From Phalacrocorax aristotelis (taxonomy: Eukaryota; Chordata; Aves; Suliformes; Phalacrocoracidae): DNA of 64,000 nucleotides. Below are positions 13,701 to 26,300 of this stretch, piece after piece. Both the position numbers and the translations under genes were made by a program. Every line of letters begins with the position of its first letter. The first letter of the stretch is position 1. The stretch is from positions 124,001-188,000 of the forward strand of contig NC_134297.1 in the NCBI RefSeq assembly GCF_949628215.1, in the 5' to 3' direction. The notes below the pieces were generated by a model. It saw only the letters and a program-made list of their open reading frames with translations, did no database searches and was not told where the DNA came from.

Positions 13701-15548
13701 TCCTTTCATTTCAATGGAGCAAAGTATTCTGGAGGATTTATTTTACCATTTACATTTCTCAGCCCATCACATCCCTTCCTGCTAAACGAAAAAAAAAAAA
13801 CCCAGTAAATCAACTTCTCCCCTTCCCTGTCTTTGCTGCCTTGGAAGTCTGTCTTGCAATTGAGCGGTGATATATGACGGAGGAAGCAGCAAACTAGTTC
13901 AGACCAGTGTGGGTATCCTCAGATACCCGCACGGCTCACAGCAGCCAACCGGCTGCTTGCTTTCATGCAGCCGTCTTGCTGAAGTACACAGAAGCGAGAG
14001 TCAGGCTGAAGCATTTGCTGCCATTTATGCATTTGAAATAGCAAAAAAACAACACACAAATTAAGAAAATCTGTCTCAGACCAACTAGCCAATTTGCACC
14101 TGAAAACTCCTCTTGCCCTGAGGAGCCGCCTTTGTTTGCTCAAGGAAGTTTTGCTCCTGCGAGGTGCCACACGCTCAGGCGCCCAGTGACCCCCCGGCGG
14201 TTGGACACACAGTGAGATCCCACGATCCGTCGCGCAATTCAGGCTGGGATGCGGGCTCGCCACAAGCAACGAGCCGAGCCGGCAGCACTCGGATCGTACC
14301 TGCGTCACCCCCTGTGCCGTGTCCCCCCCGCCCTGGGAACAGGTCACACGGCTGCCCACAGATGGGCTACAGAAGCTGGATGCACATGGAGTAAAGATGT
14401 TGATGGCCAAAGCACAGGCCACAGGGCAGGAAACCACCCCCCGTGCATGCACCCCATTGCTGCCCAAGCCCAGCTACAGCTGGCTGCAGGGACGCGCACG
14501 GTGGGAGCACAAGGTGGGACAGTGACCGGTGGCCTCCCTGAAAGCCTAGGGGATAGCTGAGCTCTGAGGTCGGGGTGCTGCTCCCTGGGAATTAACAGAC
14601 CAAAGCAGAGGCCCAGGAGCGCTGCCAGTGGCAAGCAGGGGTCTCTCGGAGCTTTTGCGTCCCCATCCGAGTCCCAGCGCTCCGGTGCACCCGTTTCACC
14701 CTAGCTCTTGGTGCAGCAGGCAGGGAGCGAGCCGTTCAGTCCCCCGCTGTGGGGGGTGATATTAGTGCTTACCAGTGACGACTTCCAGCGCAGTGGAAGC
14801 AGGCAGCTCCTGTACCACCCTACCGCACCAGCGCCCACAGGAGATGCCCATGTCCCTCTGGCCAGAACACACGTGTCGTGCGCAGCCTGACAGCATGAGG
14901 CGCCTGACACCCAGCCAGCTGCCCACGCAGCCTGCTGCCGGAGAGGCCGGACACGCCTGCTCCGCCCTCAGCAACACAGTGTCTGGCGGCCCCTCTACGA
15001 GATGTTGGGCTGTTCACGCAGGAGGGCTGCTGGCTCCCATCTTCCCAGTGGAAAAGCCGACTCCAGGGTGCATTTCAGCCAGCCACCCCTGCGCCAAGGC
15101 AGCCACGAGCCCTTGTAAATGCTCAGGAACAAAGCTTCGCCTCTCGCCTCCTCCTGCCCCCTGAAAGCCAGCCCGCAGCCCGCACGGCTCCTAGGTGCCA
15201 GCGGCCGAGGGAGACTTGCTCCTCAGCTCCCATCCTCCCAGGCCTGGCCTGCACAGCCTTAGGCACGACACTTCACCTCTCCATCTAATTGCCCGTACAA
15301 GAGCGGACGCTGCCATCAGCCTGCGAAGGCCTGGCCGCAGCGAGCAGCCCTCCCTCCTCCCAGGCAGCATCACTGCAGGCAGAAGCAAGGCGGCAAAACC
15401 AGGCTGCCATCCTGCACCTTCTCCCCCTAGACCGATTCTGAAAATAAAAACCAGCTTCCACTCGTCCTGGCCCTGAGAGAGAAGGAGGCAGAAAGAGGTT
15501 TGTTGTCAATACATGAAACTGTCGCTAAGTGAAGGAGGAAAAAAATCC

Positions 15549-15577
15549 GGGGGGGAGGGGGGGGACGAGGGAGGGGA
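15549..15577 (+). other. G-run cluster, quadruplex-prone
   Basis: Runs of 7, 8, 3 and 4 G occur within 29 bases on the plus strand, separated by one to four bases. This satisfies the usual pattern for an intramolecular G-quadruplex. It lies in otherwise unannotated non-coding DNA. Confidence 0.75.
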
Positions 15578-18500
15578 CAGAACCGCATTTTTACTTCTGG
15601 TGGCCAGCCAGCTGACTGACTCAGCCAGTTTGGTCGCCTGCCATATAGATTTAAAAACAAAACCAAGCTCTCGGAGAGGGGAGAGAAGGGGATTCGGATG
15701 AACGTGCTTTTTTGTTGCGTGTCGAGCAGACCCTAGACCGGCCTAAGACGCGTTTAGGAAAATGGCTTCCCTGCCACATTGTGCCCAAGGGCTCGGCACA
15801 GAGCAAGGCGCAGCACAGGTCTGCCGCTGCCGTGCTGCTGCCAGCGCCATGCGCGGCGCGAGGCTCCCGCCGCAGCACCGCTCCTGGCAAATCCGGGTCT
15901 GGAGAGGAGCACGGTGAAAGCCCAAGGCACCAGAGCTGGTTCCCGCCAGCCACCTTGAGGGCTAGGCACAGCGGTCTTGGTCCCCAGGCAGAGTGCCTCT
16001 ACCGCCAGGCAGCACGGCCAAGGCCAAGGTGACCTGCTACGTCTGAGGTGTCCTGCATCTGCTGGGAAGAGAGCTGTGCACTATGCTGCGGGCAGCTCCC
16101 CACCTTCGCCTGCTCCCTGCCGGAGGAATGTGCATGGGAGGTGGGAGGAGCGGGGAAGAGGTTGTTTTGAAATACCAGCTCCCGTTTTATTTATCTGGAT
16201 CCCACAGTGACCATGGCACGGTAGCCACTCGCAACGAGCGCTTTCTGTTCCCAAAGCGCTGGACAAACCCGGACACGCACTCCCCACGCCCCTTGCAGCA
16301 ACGCAACAGGCTGGCACGATCGGCATGGCACCAGACACGCAGAGCTCACTGCCCCACACCGACTCGGTGCTTCCACACCGCCGGACAGCCATAAAACAAT
16401 CGTACGTGAATGAGCAGTACCTGGCACGCTGCAGCTGCGGCAGGCATTACAAACACAAGCTGGTGAAGCCTTGTGAGCCTCCCACGCAGTGATCTCCCAT
16501 AGAAACTGGCCAGCCTCCCTGGAGATTAATCTCTCGCTCACTGCGGGGAGCGCTGACAGAATAAGTTACCTAAGGAGCTGACGACAGGTAAGAGCAAACC
16601 CTGTGGCTCTTATTCCCGTTTCAAGACAGCAGAACAGAGGCACAGAAAAACCAAGGCCTTGCCCAAAGCTGCCCCCGCCATCGGCAAAGCCCAGAAGAAA
16701 ACCTTTGCCTTTTGGCTCCCGGTCCCCAGCACGGACATTAAGACAATACTGAAGCGTGGTCTGCCAGCTACCCTGGACGAGGTATCACCTCCAGCAGCGC
16801 CCCACCAGCCTCGTAAGGGCTCAGAAGAGAGGTGCGGATGTGCACCGCCGTGGGCACGGGGAGCAGGTGCGGGACCCCCCGAGGACTGCTGCAGAGAGGC
16901 ACCCGGGCAGCCTGCTGCTGCCGGCTGGTTCACGCGGGAAGCAGGCGGACAGACACAAGGACAGCCGCCAAGCCAGACAGGACCCGCCGCTGCAGGGCGA
17001 GGGGCACCGCTCACAGACGGGCGGCTCAAGCTCTCCCCAGCCTTCAGCCTGGCGGGAACAGGCTGGCCTCACCTTCGGAGATGTTTCTGATTTGAGCAGA
17101 AGGAGCAAGACACGGGGCTGGGGGCAGGGGAGGGGAGCGACGGGTAGAGGTTTGCAGCGGAGCTAAAAGGGGAGATTTAGTAACTGTCGGAAAAAATGGC
17201 TGCTTTATTGCAGGCAGCTTGTAAACCCTGGAGCCTGAAGGTCTGGGAGTAATTTCTCCCTCCCACGTGCTGGGCTCAGTTTGTACTGCGGGTCAGAGGT
17301 CAGTGCTTTTCCAAAGCATTCTGGGAAAGACGCCAACTGGAGCAAGCTGCTAAACACCGCTCCTGCGGCAGGGCCCAAGCTGCTGAGAGCAGCGGACTGG
17401 AGCGCACCGTTAACCCTTCGCAGGGCAATTCCTCCCCGCCGTCCCTCCTGGCTCCAGCCCTCGAGAAGTGCAGGAAGCGCAGGGTGGGGAGGGTGCCTGC
17501 TGCGGACCCGCCAGAACGGCCTTCCCCAGAGGCCGCCCTGCACGGCGCGGGGCTGGGGAGGCAGCTGGCCTCCCCGGAGCGCCAGCTGATGCCTTGGCAT
17601 CGACCGGGGCCCCGACTCGGCCACCCGCGTGCAAGCTCAGCCCGCGTCCTGGCTCGCCAGCCACCGAGTCGTGCCGGCGGGCTAGGTCCAGGAGTCAGAC
17701 TCCTCGCAGGGGAAAACAAGAGCCCAGTGGAGCGAGAGCCGAGCACCTGCGACAAAGCCTTGCATTAGGCTCGGCATAGAGGGAAAGGCAGCTCACAGGA
17801 ACGTGCCCAGCACCCCTGTAGAAGGGAGAAGAGCCAAGTACCGGTCTCCTCGAGCCCAGCACCAGTCCCTGCAGCCCACACGCCTGTCCCTGCCGTGCCA
17901 CTGTCCTCCGAGAAGCCTGTAGGCACAAAGTCACAACCAGGGGCACTCACGGGAGACAAAGCTCCCGTTGGCAGGGTCCAGCCAGACTCCTGGCACCCCT
18001 TCTCTGCTCAGAGAAGGGATGCCCTCCCTCCCCAGCAACCTCCTGGGCCCTGGCGCTTCTTCTGCCTCCACTCATCAGTGCTTTCTTCCCAGGGTAATGT
18101 CATGCCCCGCTGTCTTCCACCTCTCCCCCACTGATCTCCTGGTGGAGGCAGCGACCGGCCTCCACGTGGCACCTTCTGCTTCTCCTCATCATTGGGTAAA
18201 CACCCGGACCTACCAGTCTTGCCTCCAGCTGCTGGTGGTGCTCTCATTCCCTCAGGGGGGCTTTCAAGGCTGCCTGCCAGGGCTCCCTTATCTCCTCAGC
18301 CACCTCCTCCTGGGCTCTGGGACAGGGTCTGGCTGGTCGGGGGAGGCATGGCTTTGCTGTCTCACCCCTGTGATGCAGCGGCTCTGGATCACCTGTGCAG
18401 GCGAGAGCATGGCTTCCTGCAGCATTTCAGCTTCCTCTCCCAGGGATGTGTGCGAGCGTTTCTGGCCTGCAGCCCAGCCCCGCTGCCCCCACCCCACCGA

Positions 18501-21500
18501 GTATCCGCCAGCACACAAAGAGGAAGGGAGCTCAGTTCTGTTTCTCAGCGGCATCTCTCATCTTCCTCTCAGACGCATGCCCCATCTTTCCCTCGCTTCA
18601 TCTCCTTCGTGCTCAGCGCCGCACCGACGAGGAGGAGGGGCCTGCGGTTACTGCCCAGGCAAACAGGAGACCCAAGCACTCGACTCGGGTCTGGCTGCCG
18701 GATCTGCTCTAGGCTCTTCCCCTCCACGCAGCAGCACCGGTCCCAGTTGCCACAGACTGGTGCCCGACATCATGCCGATGGGTGCGCCGGGGCCCTTCGC
18801 TGGTGACACGGCAGAGCCTCAGCCCTGCTCGCCATGCAGCCCCCGGCCTCTGCTCGCCGCCAGCCAGACACCCTGCCCCAGCCTGGTCCCACAGCTCCCA
18901 TCTCTATGCCACGTCCTTCACAGGCACTCAGATAATTTCACCAGCTCCTCCAGTGGCAGTCACCCAGCTCTCCTGCTACTGCTTCTTTGACGCCTGGCAC
19001 GGGCATGGGGCACAGCCTTACTTACCCAAACAGGGGGGCCAGAACCTACTGTCAACTAATCGTGTGCTGAGCGACGCTCCCTCCGCAACACCGCTTCCTC
19101 CAAGCTGGCACGGGGGAGCTGGCTGTGCCTCTGCACCCCTCTACCACAAAGACGGTCACAGCAAAGAAGACGATCCCTCTCCCTCCAAACACAGACTTGT
19201 GCCTTCTTGTCTAAACCCCTTTGAATCATGCTCGCATCTTTCTGATCCAGGTACAAAACGGCAAATTTCCCCACCGGCTTCGTTTATTCCATCTTTCCAA
19301 GCTCCTGTTTTCATGTCCCACCTGCAATCCCTCCAGCTCCTTCTTCCAAACCTGCCTTTACAGTCAGAGCTGCTGAATCCTCTTTCATCCTCTACCATAT
19401 CTTCTGACTAATCCACATACCTCAGCCCTCCTTCTGGGCTTTCCCCGAGATCACAGCCCGGCGTTGCCTTCATGCTCCCAGCTACTGCTTCACCAGTTTC
19501 AGGAGAAAGGAGTTTGTTCCGCTCTCCCCCTGCCTGCCCCCCCCATGCCCTCTTCATTAAATCCTTCCACTCCATCCCTCTCAGCTCCTCCGCTCTCACC
19601 TCCGGAGACGCCCCCGGGCTAGAAGCACACACGCTACAGCCAAGGCATCTTGGTGACTGTCGTGTCGGGGGACTGGCCGGGCTTGGCATGAAGATCTCCT
19701 CCCAGGCTACCGCCACGCTTTCTGGTGACAAACGCATACCCACGGACAGGAACCTGGCACAGCAGCGCCAAGAGGCTGAAGGCACAGAAACGCCACTTTG
19801 GAGGGTGCTTCCTGCTGCCAGGGTGGCAGGACTACCAAGCCTGGGGGTTACTCTCAGAAGGCAGAAATCCACAGCCCTGCTGCCCTCAGCACCCAAGGAA
19901 CACATCGTCCCACCGCTCTGCCACAGCGGAAAGAAACAGGCCTCCCTTCTCCACGAAGGGGCCAGACGAATACCTGGAATAGCGGACTTGGCCCCCCACA
20001 GCTGCGCAGGACGCGCCCCAGCCAGACACCGGAGCAGAGCATCCCGCGCTGGCACCAGGGCCGCAGCTCGCAGCTGACCTTGCCACATCTGCTCCAGTCA
20101 AACGGCTCCGAGCTTTTTGCCCCAGACTCCGCGCCTGCCTCAGGCCCCAGGCGCTGGTTGGAGACCTGCCAAGGAGAGGGCTGCCTGTTTGAATCACAAG
20201 CCAGAACTGGCTAAGCATCACCTTTAATAAGCCTTTCCCCTCCATCAGGCACCCTGATTTTTTTCAGCTACAGTCTTGTGAGACGGAAGGCTGCTTGGAG
20301 CCGAGCCAGCACCGGGGAAACCACCATTTCAAGGTCCTGCGAAGGAGCCTGTAAGAGCAGAGGGGAGCTTTGGTCGGGCGTGCGGGGGGTGATGCAAAGA
20401 GCAGGCTGTTCGCTGGGAAGCTGCTGCCGCTTGCCAGGAGGCGGTGGGGGAGGAGGCAGCAGATGTCCGCAGACAGCATTTGCCGAGAGCCTGCAGCGCT
20501 CCAGCCCAGCGAGGGGAGGAAGGCGGCGGCTGGTGCCACTGCTGCTGCATTGTAATTGAACAGGACAAACACGACGGAGTCTGCCGAGAAAGCTCACGTT
20601 GCCTTTCCCCTCCGATAACAGCTCCTTCAGCGACGGGAAGCGGGAGTCCCGGCACCCCGGCTGGGGGGTCGGAGAAAGACCTTAGGATGACTGTCGAGAG
20701 ACCTTGAAAGCAAGAGGAAAAAGCCCTGCCATGAAGACTGCAAGACCGCTCTTGCCCAGGAAGCAGCAGCGGCTGCAAACCCCGGCGCAGCCATCGCGCC
20801 GGGGCCGTCTGGCGACGGGGGCCTGGGTGAAGGCAGCGTGCTGCAGCCCATGAGCTGCCTTTATTCCTGGCATGCGCGACAGCCGGGCACTGACAGCCAG
20901 AGCCCGGGCAGGTGCCTGAGGATGGATGCACAGCAGATTCCTGGGAGAAAGAGGAAGAGAGCCCAGGAGCTCTGGCTGCAGCCTCCCACTTTGGGCAGCG
21001 GAGCCAAAAGGGGAGATGCCCCCCACCAAGGTGGGGATGCACGTTCCCCCCCTCGTTTTGCAAACAGCGGACACAGGGCCGGCGCCGTGTGGGCAGCCAG
21101 TGAGCCCAAGCCCAGCCGTGCTGCTTTCGGTGCGAGCGTGAGGTGCCGGCAGGCTCCGAGGCAGCTCACGTGGTTCTTGTTTCCTGCCTCTGGGCAGAGG
21201 AGGTTGGCTTCCTCCCCACCCTAGAGCAGTGAGGCCGACCAGGGGAGCTCCGCATCCAGCAGCTACCCCACAACCACCCTTCTCCCACAGGCTTTGTCCC
21301 GTACCCGGGATGTGGCGAGCCAGGCAGCGTCAGCCTGTCAAGACATACGGTGGCCAGGAGCAGCGCCTTAGAGAATGGGACCCACGGCACTGGCACCCCC
21401 GAGGGGCAGCGGCAGGTCCTAGGCAAGCCATCCTCCCGTCAGACAGCGTCCTGACCGTTGCTGGGGTCTACACAACCCTCTCTCGCTCACTCGCTGCCCA

Positions 21501-23290
21501 GACTGCTCAAAAAGACCTTAAAACCCCCAGAAAAATGGGCACTTGCCGTTTCGGATGGAAAGGAACCAACTTCAGCCAGAGGGGTCTTTGGCTCATTAAG
21601 CGATCCCACCCTCAGGCTTGTTGTTCAGATCAAACCAAGCAGCTCCTGGGCTCCTCCTACAGCACACTGAGATGCGGTCTGGCACTTAGGTCCACTTGAG
21701 TCCTCTTAAAATAAAAATTAATTGATATGCAAATCAGACGAGGCATTAGAGTAGTCTGCTGGCCAAGGGCGATGCACAGATTCCCTGCTGCTTCACGCTA
21801 CAACCCCAACTCCCCCACACCTCTCCTCCTCCCCAAGCCCAGGGTCAGCCGTCAGCCACGGCGCTCCAGAGCCGGGAGGACCCTGCGGACGCACGCCTTG
21901 CATGCAGAAGGGAGCCTGCATGGCAGGTGCTCGTCTTGAGCCAGGTCCCAGCTCTGCCTCGTCCCCTCCCTGACCCTCAGCACGTCACATCTGGCAGGAG
22001 CACGGCTGGGCTCGCGCCGGGCCACTTGCACACGATCAGAGTTTGAGCCTGCAAAGCAGACAGCAGAGCTGCTCCAGGCACTTCAGTGTCCGTGCCCAGT
22101 GGGGAGGCAAGGAGGTAGCAAGACAACTACGAGCCTGGCCTCCTGGCATGTTTGCTACTGGGATCCTTCTATCGGTTTCCGAGACAGATCAATTCTTCGC
22201 ACGCTCCCGATAGCTTTTCCAAATATACTGCAAACAGCAGCCACAGCCACAGCCCTCGCACCACCCGCAGCCAGGAACAGCCACAGACCAAACGCCGAAA
22301 CAGCAACCATCCAACACGCTCAGGATCAGGTCACGGAGGCAGGGCAATCCCAAAACGGGCCGTGGCTCTCGGACAGGCTCCCGTCTCCTCGCTCCCCCTC
22401 CAACCAACCAACCGCCAACTACAGCTACCTTCTTCCACAATCTTGTTTTAACCTGAGGATGGGCGACGCAGGTGACCTCTCCATCTGGTCGCGGCGGGGT
22501 GAGCACAAAGCTTGGCATCGCCCAGACAGGGATCAGCAGCCCGGAGGGATGCCAACATCATCCCTTTCCACTTAAAGGGCTCGGAGCATGGCTCTGCCAG
22601 CACCGGCCTGAGAACTAGGAAATCCTAGGGCGGCTGGTTTGCTTCACTGGTGTTAAAAGTACCCAGCGTGGACCTCCAAGGGCCTGCGGGCTACTGCTGG
22701 GAATTCAGAGGAAAGTACTTAAGAAAGGCAGCCTGTTATTGCAATAGCCTTAGATTTGTTGCACAGGGGTCCATACCAGCATCAGAAAAATACGCGGAGC
22801 CCTTAAAAAGAGTCTAAGCCTGCTAATATAAGTAATACATTTTGATTAGACGAGGACTTTGCGAAATTACTTTCGATTAAAAAGCATAATAAACTAACCG
22901 ATAAACATTTGCCACCAGCAGCTGAGCCTCTCTGAGTATTTTGTAAGCGCTGTGCGGGCTGGGGAGCAGCCACTTACATGTAAGGTCCCGATTGCACACA
23001 CACTCAGGTGGGTAAATCCCTCTCCTCACTAAAATAACAAACGCACCTGCAAAATCAGGGCTAAAATTACGTTTATAGCAAAATATTTGTAAGTGGCAGG
23101 ACACCACTTTGCTGAAGTTCTGCTTACGGCAAAGTAAATCCTTTCTTTACAAAATATTTACAACTTCAAGCTCACGAAACTGACTTTCAATAAGCAAAAC
23201 CAGGTTTGGGTTTTGGGAGGGCTTTTTGGTTGCTTGGTTTTGTGCTTTGAAACGGGCTCCAAAGCAGATTCAAACACTGAAAACTGTCAT

Positions 23291-23291
23291 T

Positions 23292-23319
<28 letters not shown>
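23291..23319. repeat. Poly-T tract
   Basis: Two T, one C and 26 T in a row. It lies in an A/T-rich pocket (22.6-23.7 kb) within GC-rich DNA. No adjacent retroposon body is recognised. Confidence 0.9.
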
Positions 23320-23325
<6 letters not shown>

Positions 23326-26300
23326 AGAGTTTTAAAAGGGAGCGGGGAGCAAAACCCGCACTGAATTCTCCAGTGGAGGTGGGCAACCGAGGCAGATCAT
23401 TAGCAAGCCACGGACGTGCGGAAACATTTTGGGAGGAAGGGTGCTACTGACTGCATTACAAGCACACTGCTGCACTTATCCGTTCTTCTTTTGGGGCCCT
23501 ACTGTTCTCATGGCAAAGACGACAAACAAGGCTTCGGACTCGTCACCCGCAGTGACAAGTTCATGTGAAACGGGATTCTCTGCTGACAATTAGGAAACTA
23601 ATTAAAGAGTGCAAGAAACATCCACTTCAGCCACTCTAAAGCAGATATACGCAGGTGCATCACAGAAATAAATAACAAAAAGGTTTTTAACTCTTCTTTG
23701 AATACTTTTCCCAGCAGCTCCCCACACGTTTCGAGCTCCGAGAACGAGCTGGGACGGAGCAGCTCATCTCTGCGCGAGGCCAACAGGAGAGCCGCGCTCG
23801 TACTTCCCAGCACCAGAGCCACGGCGCTCGGCCTCCGCTGTCAAACGCAATCTCGGCTTCTGCCCGCGAGCCCCGAGAAAGGACAGGGGACATATCACTC
23901 ATTTTCCAGGTGGAGGAGGGGATGCAGCCCCGGGAGGGTGCTTTCTCCTGCCCGACACAGCAGGAAGCTGGGGATGGGTGGAGTGACGAAAAAAAGAGAG
24001 AGGAGGGCACGGTTCTGGTGCCCGCATCCCGCTCTTAGGGCTGCCAGGCCCGCACAGGCTGCCAAATCAAATAGCCATCCAGCGCCGCGCTCCTGACAGG
24101 CGTAACAGGCAAAGCCCCCAAAGCAGGACTGGCGCGAGGCATCCTTCCACCCAGAGCCACTGCTGCCCACGTCTGATGCTCATCCACCACGACTGGCAGC
24201 AGCTGATGCCTACGGATCCCACAGAAACCCTGATCTCTCCCGCCGGAGAAGCTCCACAGCTCCCCAGGCCGCTGCAGTTTGTACAGGCTCCAACCAACAC
24301 CCCCGTCCCGGTCTCTGCAGGTGCCTTTTTACCGTTGGAAAGGGATCTGGGACAGTGTGAGGACACGCGAGGAGGATGGGAAGGACCAGCCCGTAGCCCC
24401 CGTGCCTCTCCGACAGAAGCGCTTGTCAGGAGTTCAGTGCCGCCATCGGTGGGCTCCGCCGAGGGAAGCCAGACAAAACCGAGGGCAGACCTTCAGCACC
24501 TCCCCGAGAGAGAGTTTACCCAAAACTGAAGGCTCCCAGTTCCCTTCTTGGTACCATCTTACCAAGGGAAGGCAGGCAAGTCCCAGCTTATTTTGTGCCC
24601 AGGTTTCTCCTACTGTAACACGGTTGCTCAGCCAAAGGGGCAAATTACACAAGCCTGTCCCTTTCAGGTCAAACACTGTGCTGGTGCCACCCGTGTTCCT
24701 ACATTCCTGTGCCCACCGGCACCCTGCCTGGGCACTCCGCCGTCCCCCGTGACGGGGAGACGACCAGCCCAGCGTCCAGCGGCGCTCCTTCCCACGAGCC
24801 TTGCAGACCGACACGCAGCGCACCCACGAACGGGAGCCTCGGCCTGCAACCGCAGTGGAAATAAAACTACTGCCATTCAGAGAAAAGGCATAATTAGCAA
24901 AGATTAAACAGCCAGTAGCTATGCCGGCAGCGGGGAGGGAAGAGGCAGACCACCACTGCCCTGTAGAAGCGGAGTCGCTGCTTCCCTGCGCCCCTCACGC
25001 ACCCTCCCAGAGCCCTGCGGGTCCTGTCCCGTGCCGTGCCCAGCTCCGGCAGGAGGCACCGAGCCCGCTCGCCCCGATCACTAGAAAGCATCTATACCAC
25101 AGTATACAAAATCCTTCCTGTCTTCTTTTCCAAACGCATCTCACCCCCTCTCAACTGGGACCCCCTCATAAAAATAAGAAGAGACAGGCCTTTCCTGGCA
25201 TTTCCTTTTTCTGAAAAGGCTGTAAAATTTTCCAAGCGTAGCCAGAGCCAGAGCAAAGTTTGTCAGAAGCTCAGCTCATTAGGCGGCTGCTCAAGGAGCC
25301 CCGCGGGAGGCGCAGGCTGCATAATTCAAAGCAGCTTGGACCCTGAAAAGAAAATAGAAACCAGGCTGCGAGAGCGAGGGGGGCAGCTCCAGCTCCGGTG
25401 TAACCCCTGCTCCGGGAGTGCCCCATCCGCAGGGCTCAAGAGGAGCCCCAGCCCCAGCAGAGGTGCTGCGGCCAGCCCAAGAGGAGCTGGCACCAGGCGG
25501 AGGAAATTCCAAGCCTGTTGCTTCTGGCAGCCACACCGGGCCCTGGCTAGGACCTCGGCAACCTGGAAACCGGCTACTCAGCAATTTTCTTGCCATCCAG
25601 AGGGCTTGTTCTGAACCACAGTTTCACTTCCCCCTCCCTGCGCCGCAGCCCAAGAGGCAGGGAACACCAGAGGCAAAAAAAACGTTTGCTCAAAAGCTGT
25701 TGTGACCAAGGACCCCCCCAAACTGCTCCGCTCCGGGACGGCAGGCTGGAGCTGCTGCCGGCCCTGTGTCCCCCCCTCCGTTACATCTGGGGGCGGGGAG
25801 AGCAGAGGAAACTTGCTTGGACCAGCCCTAGGTCTCCCTGGTTCCTTTTGCTCCTTGCCAGAGAAAAGTTCAAACAAGGCTGCACAGAGGCAGGACACAG
25901 GCAGCTTTCAGCCCAGCCTAGCTGCCGTGCTTGAGGCTCGCCTGTGGCCGGACCCGCTCCGTTCAGGCCCTGTCTGGCCTGATCCTCTGCTGCAGACCGG
26001 TGCTGGAACGAATCCTGCAGAGGAAGTGGTGAAAGCTCCAGTGCTGCAGGGGTTTCCACAGCCTTGGCCAGCTCGCTGTCAGGAGAGTCACCCAGAGATG
26101 CAGCCCTTGCTCTCAGTTACTGCCCTTCGGAGCTCCCCATCCCAGCTCCTCGCTGCCCCGAGCCCGCAGACCGCCAGGGCTGCAGAAGACCTACAGCATG
26201 GCTACTCGGGACCCCCGCAACGGCCTCTTCATAAGCCAGCATCCTCTACCGATTGCAGCCTCACACTGTGCCTTTCCCAGGAAGCCAGGAGCCCAGCACT

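Larger units (their letters stand above)
9983..23290. other. Non-coding stretch, no gene recognised
   Basis: No coding exon is supported in this region. Open frames of 100-340 codons (for example 17968-18990, plus) are proline-, serine- and arginine-rich, overlap equally long frames on the other strand, and lack family similarity, as expected of GC-rich intron or intergenic DNA. Local features noted separately are a hairpin in alternating purine-pyrimidine sequence (10.4-10.7 kb) and a G-run cluster (15.55 kb). The last 0.7 kb (22.6-23.3 kb) is distinctly A/T-richer. Confidence 0.6.
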
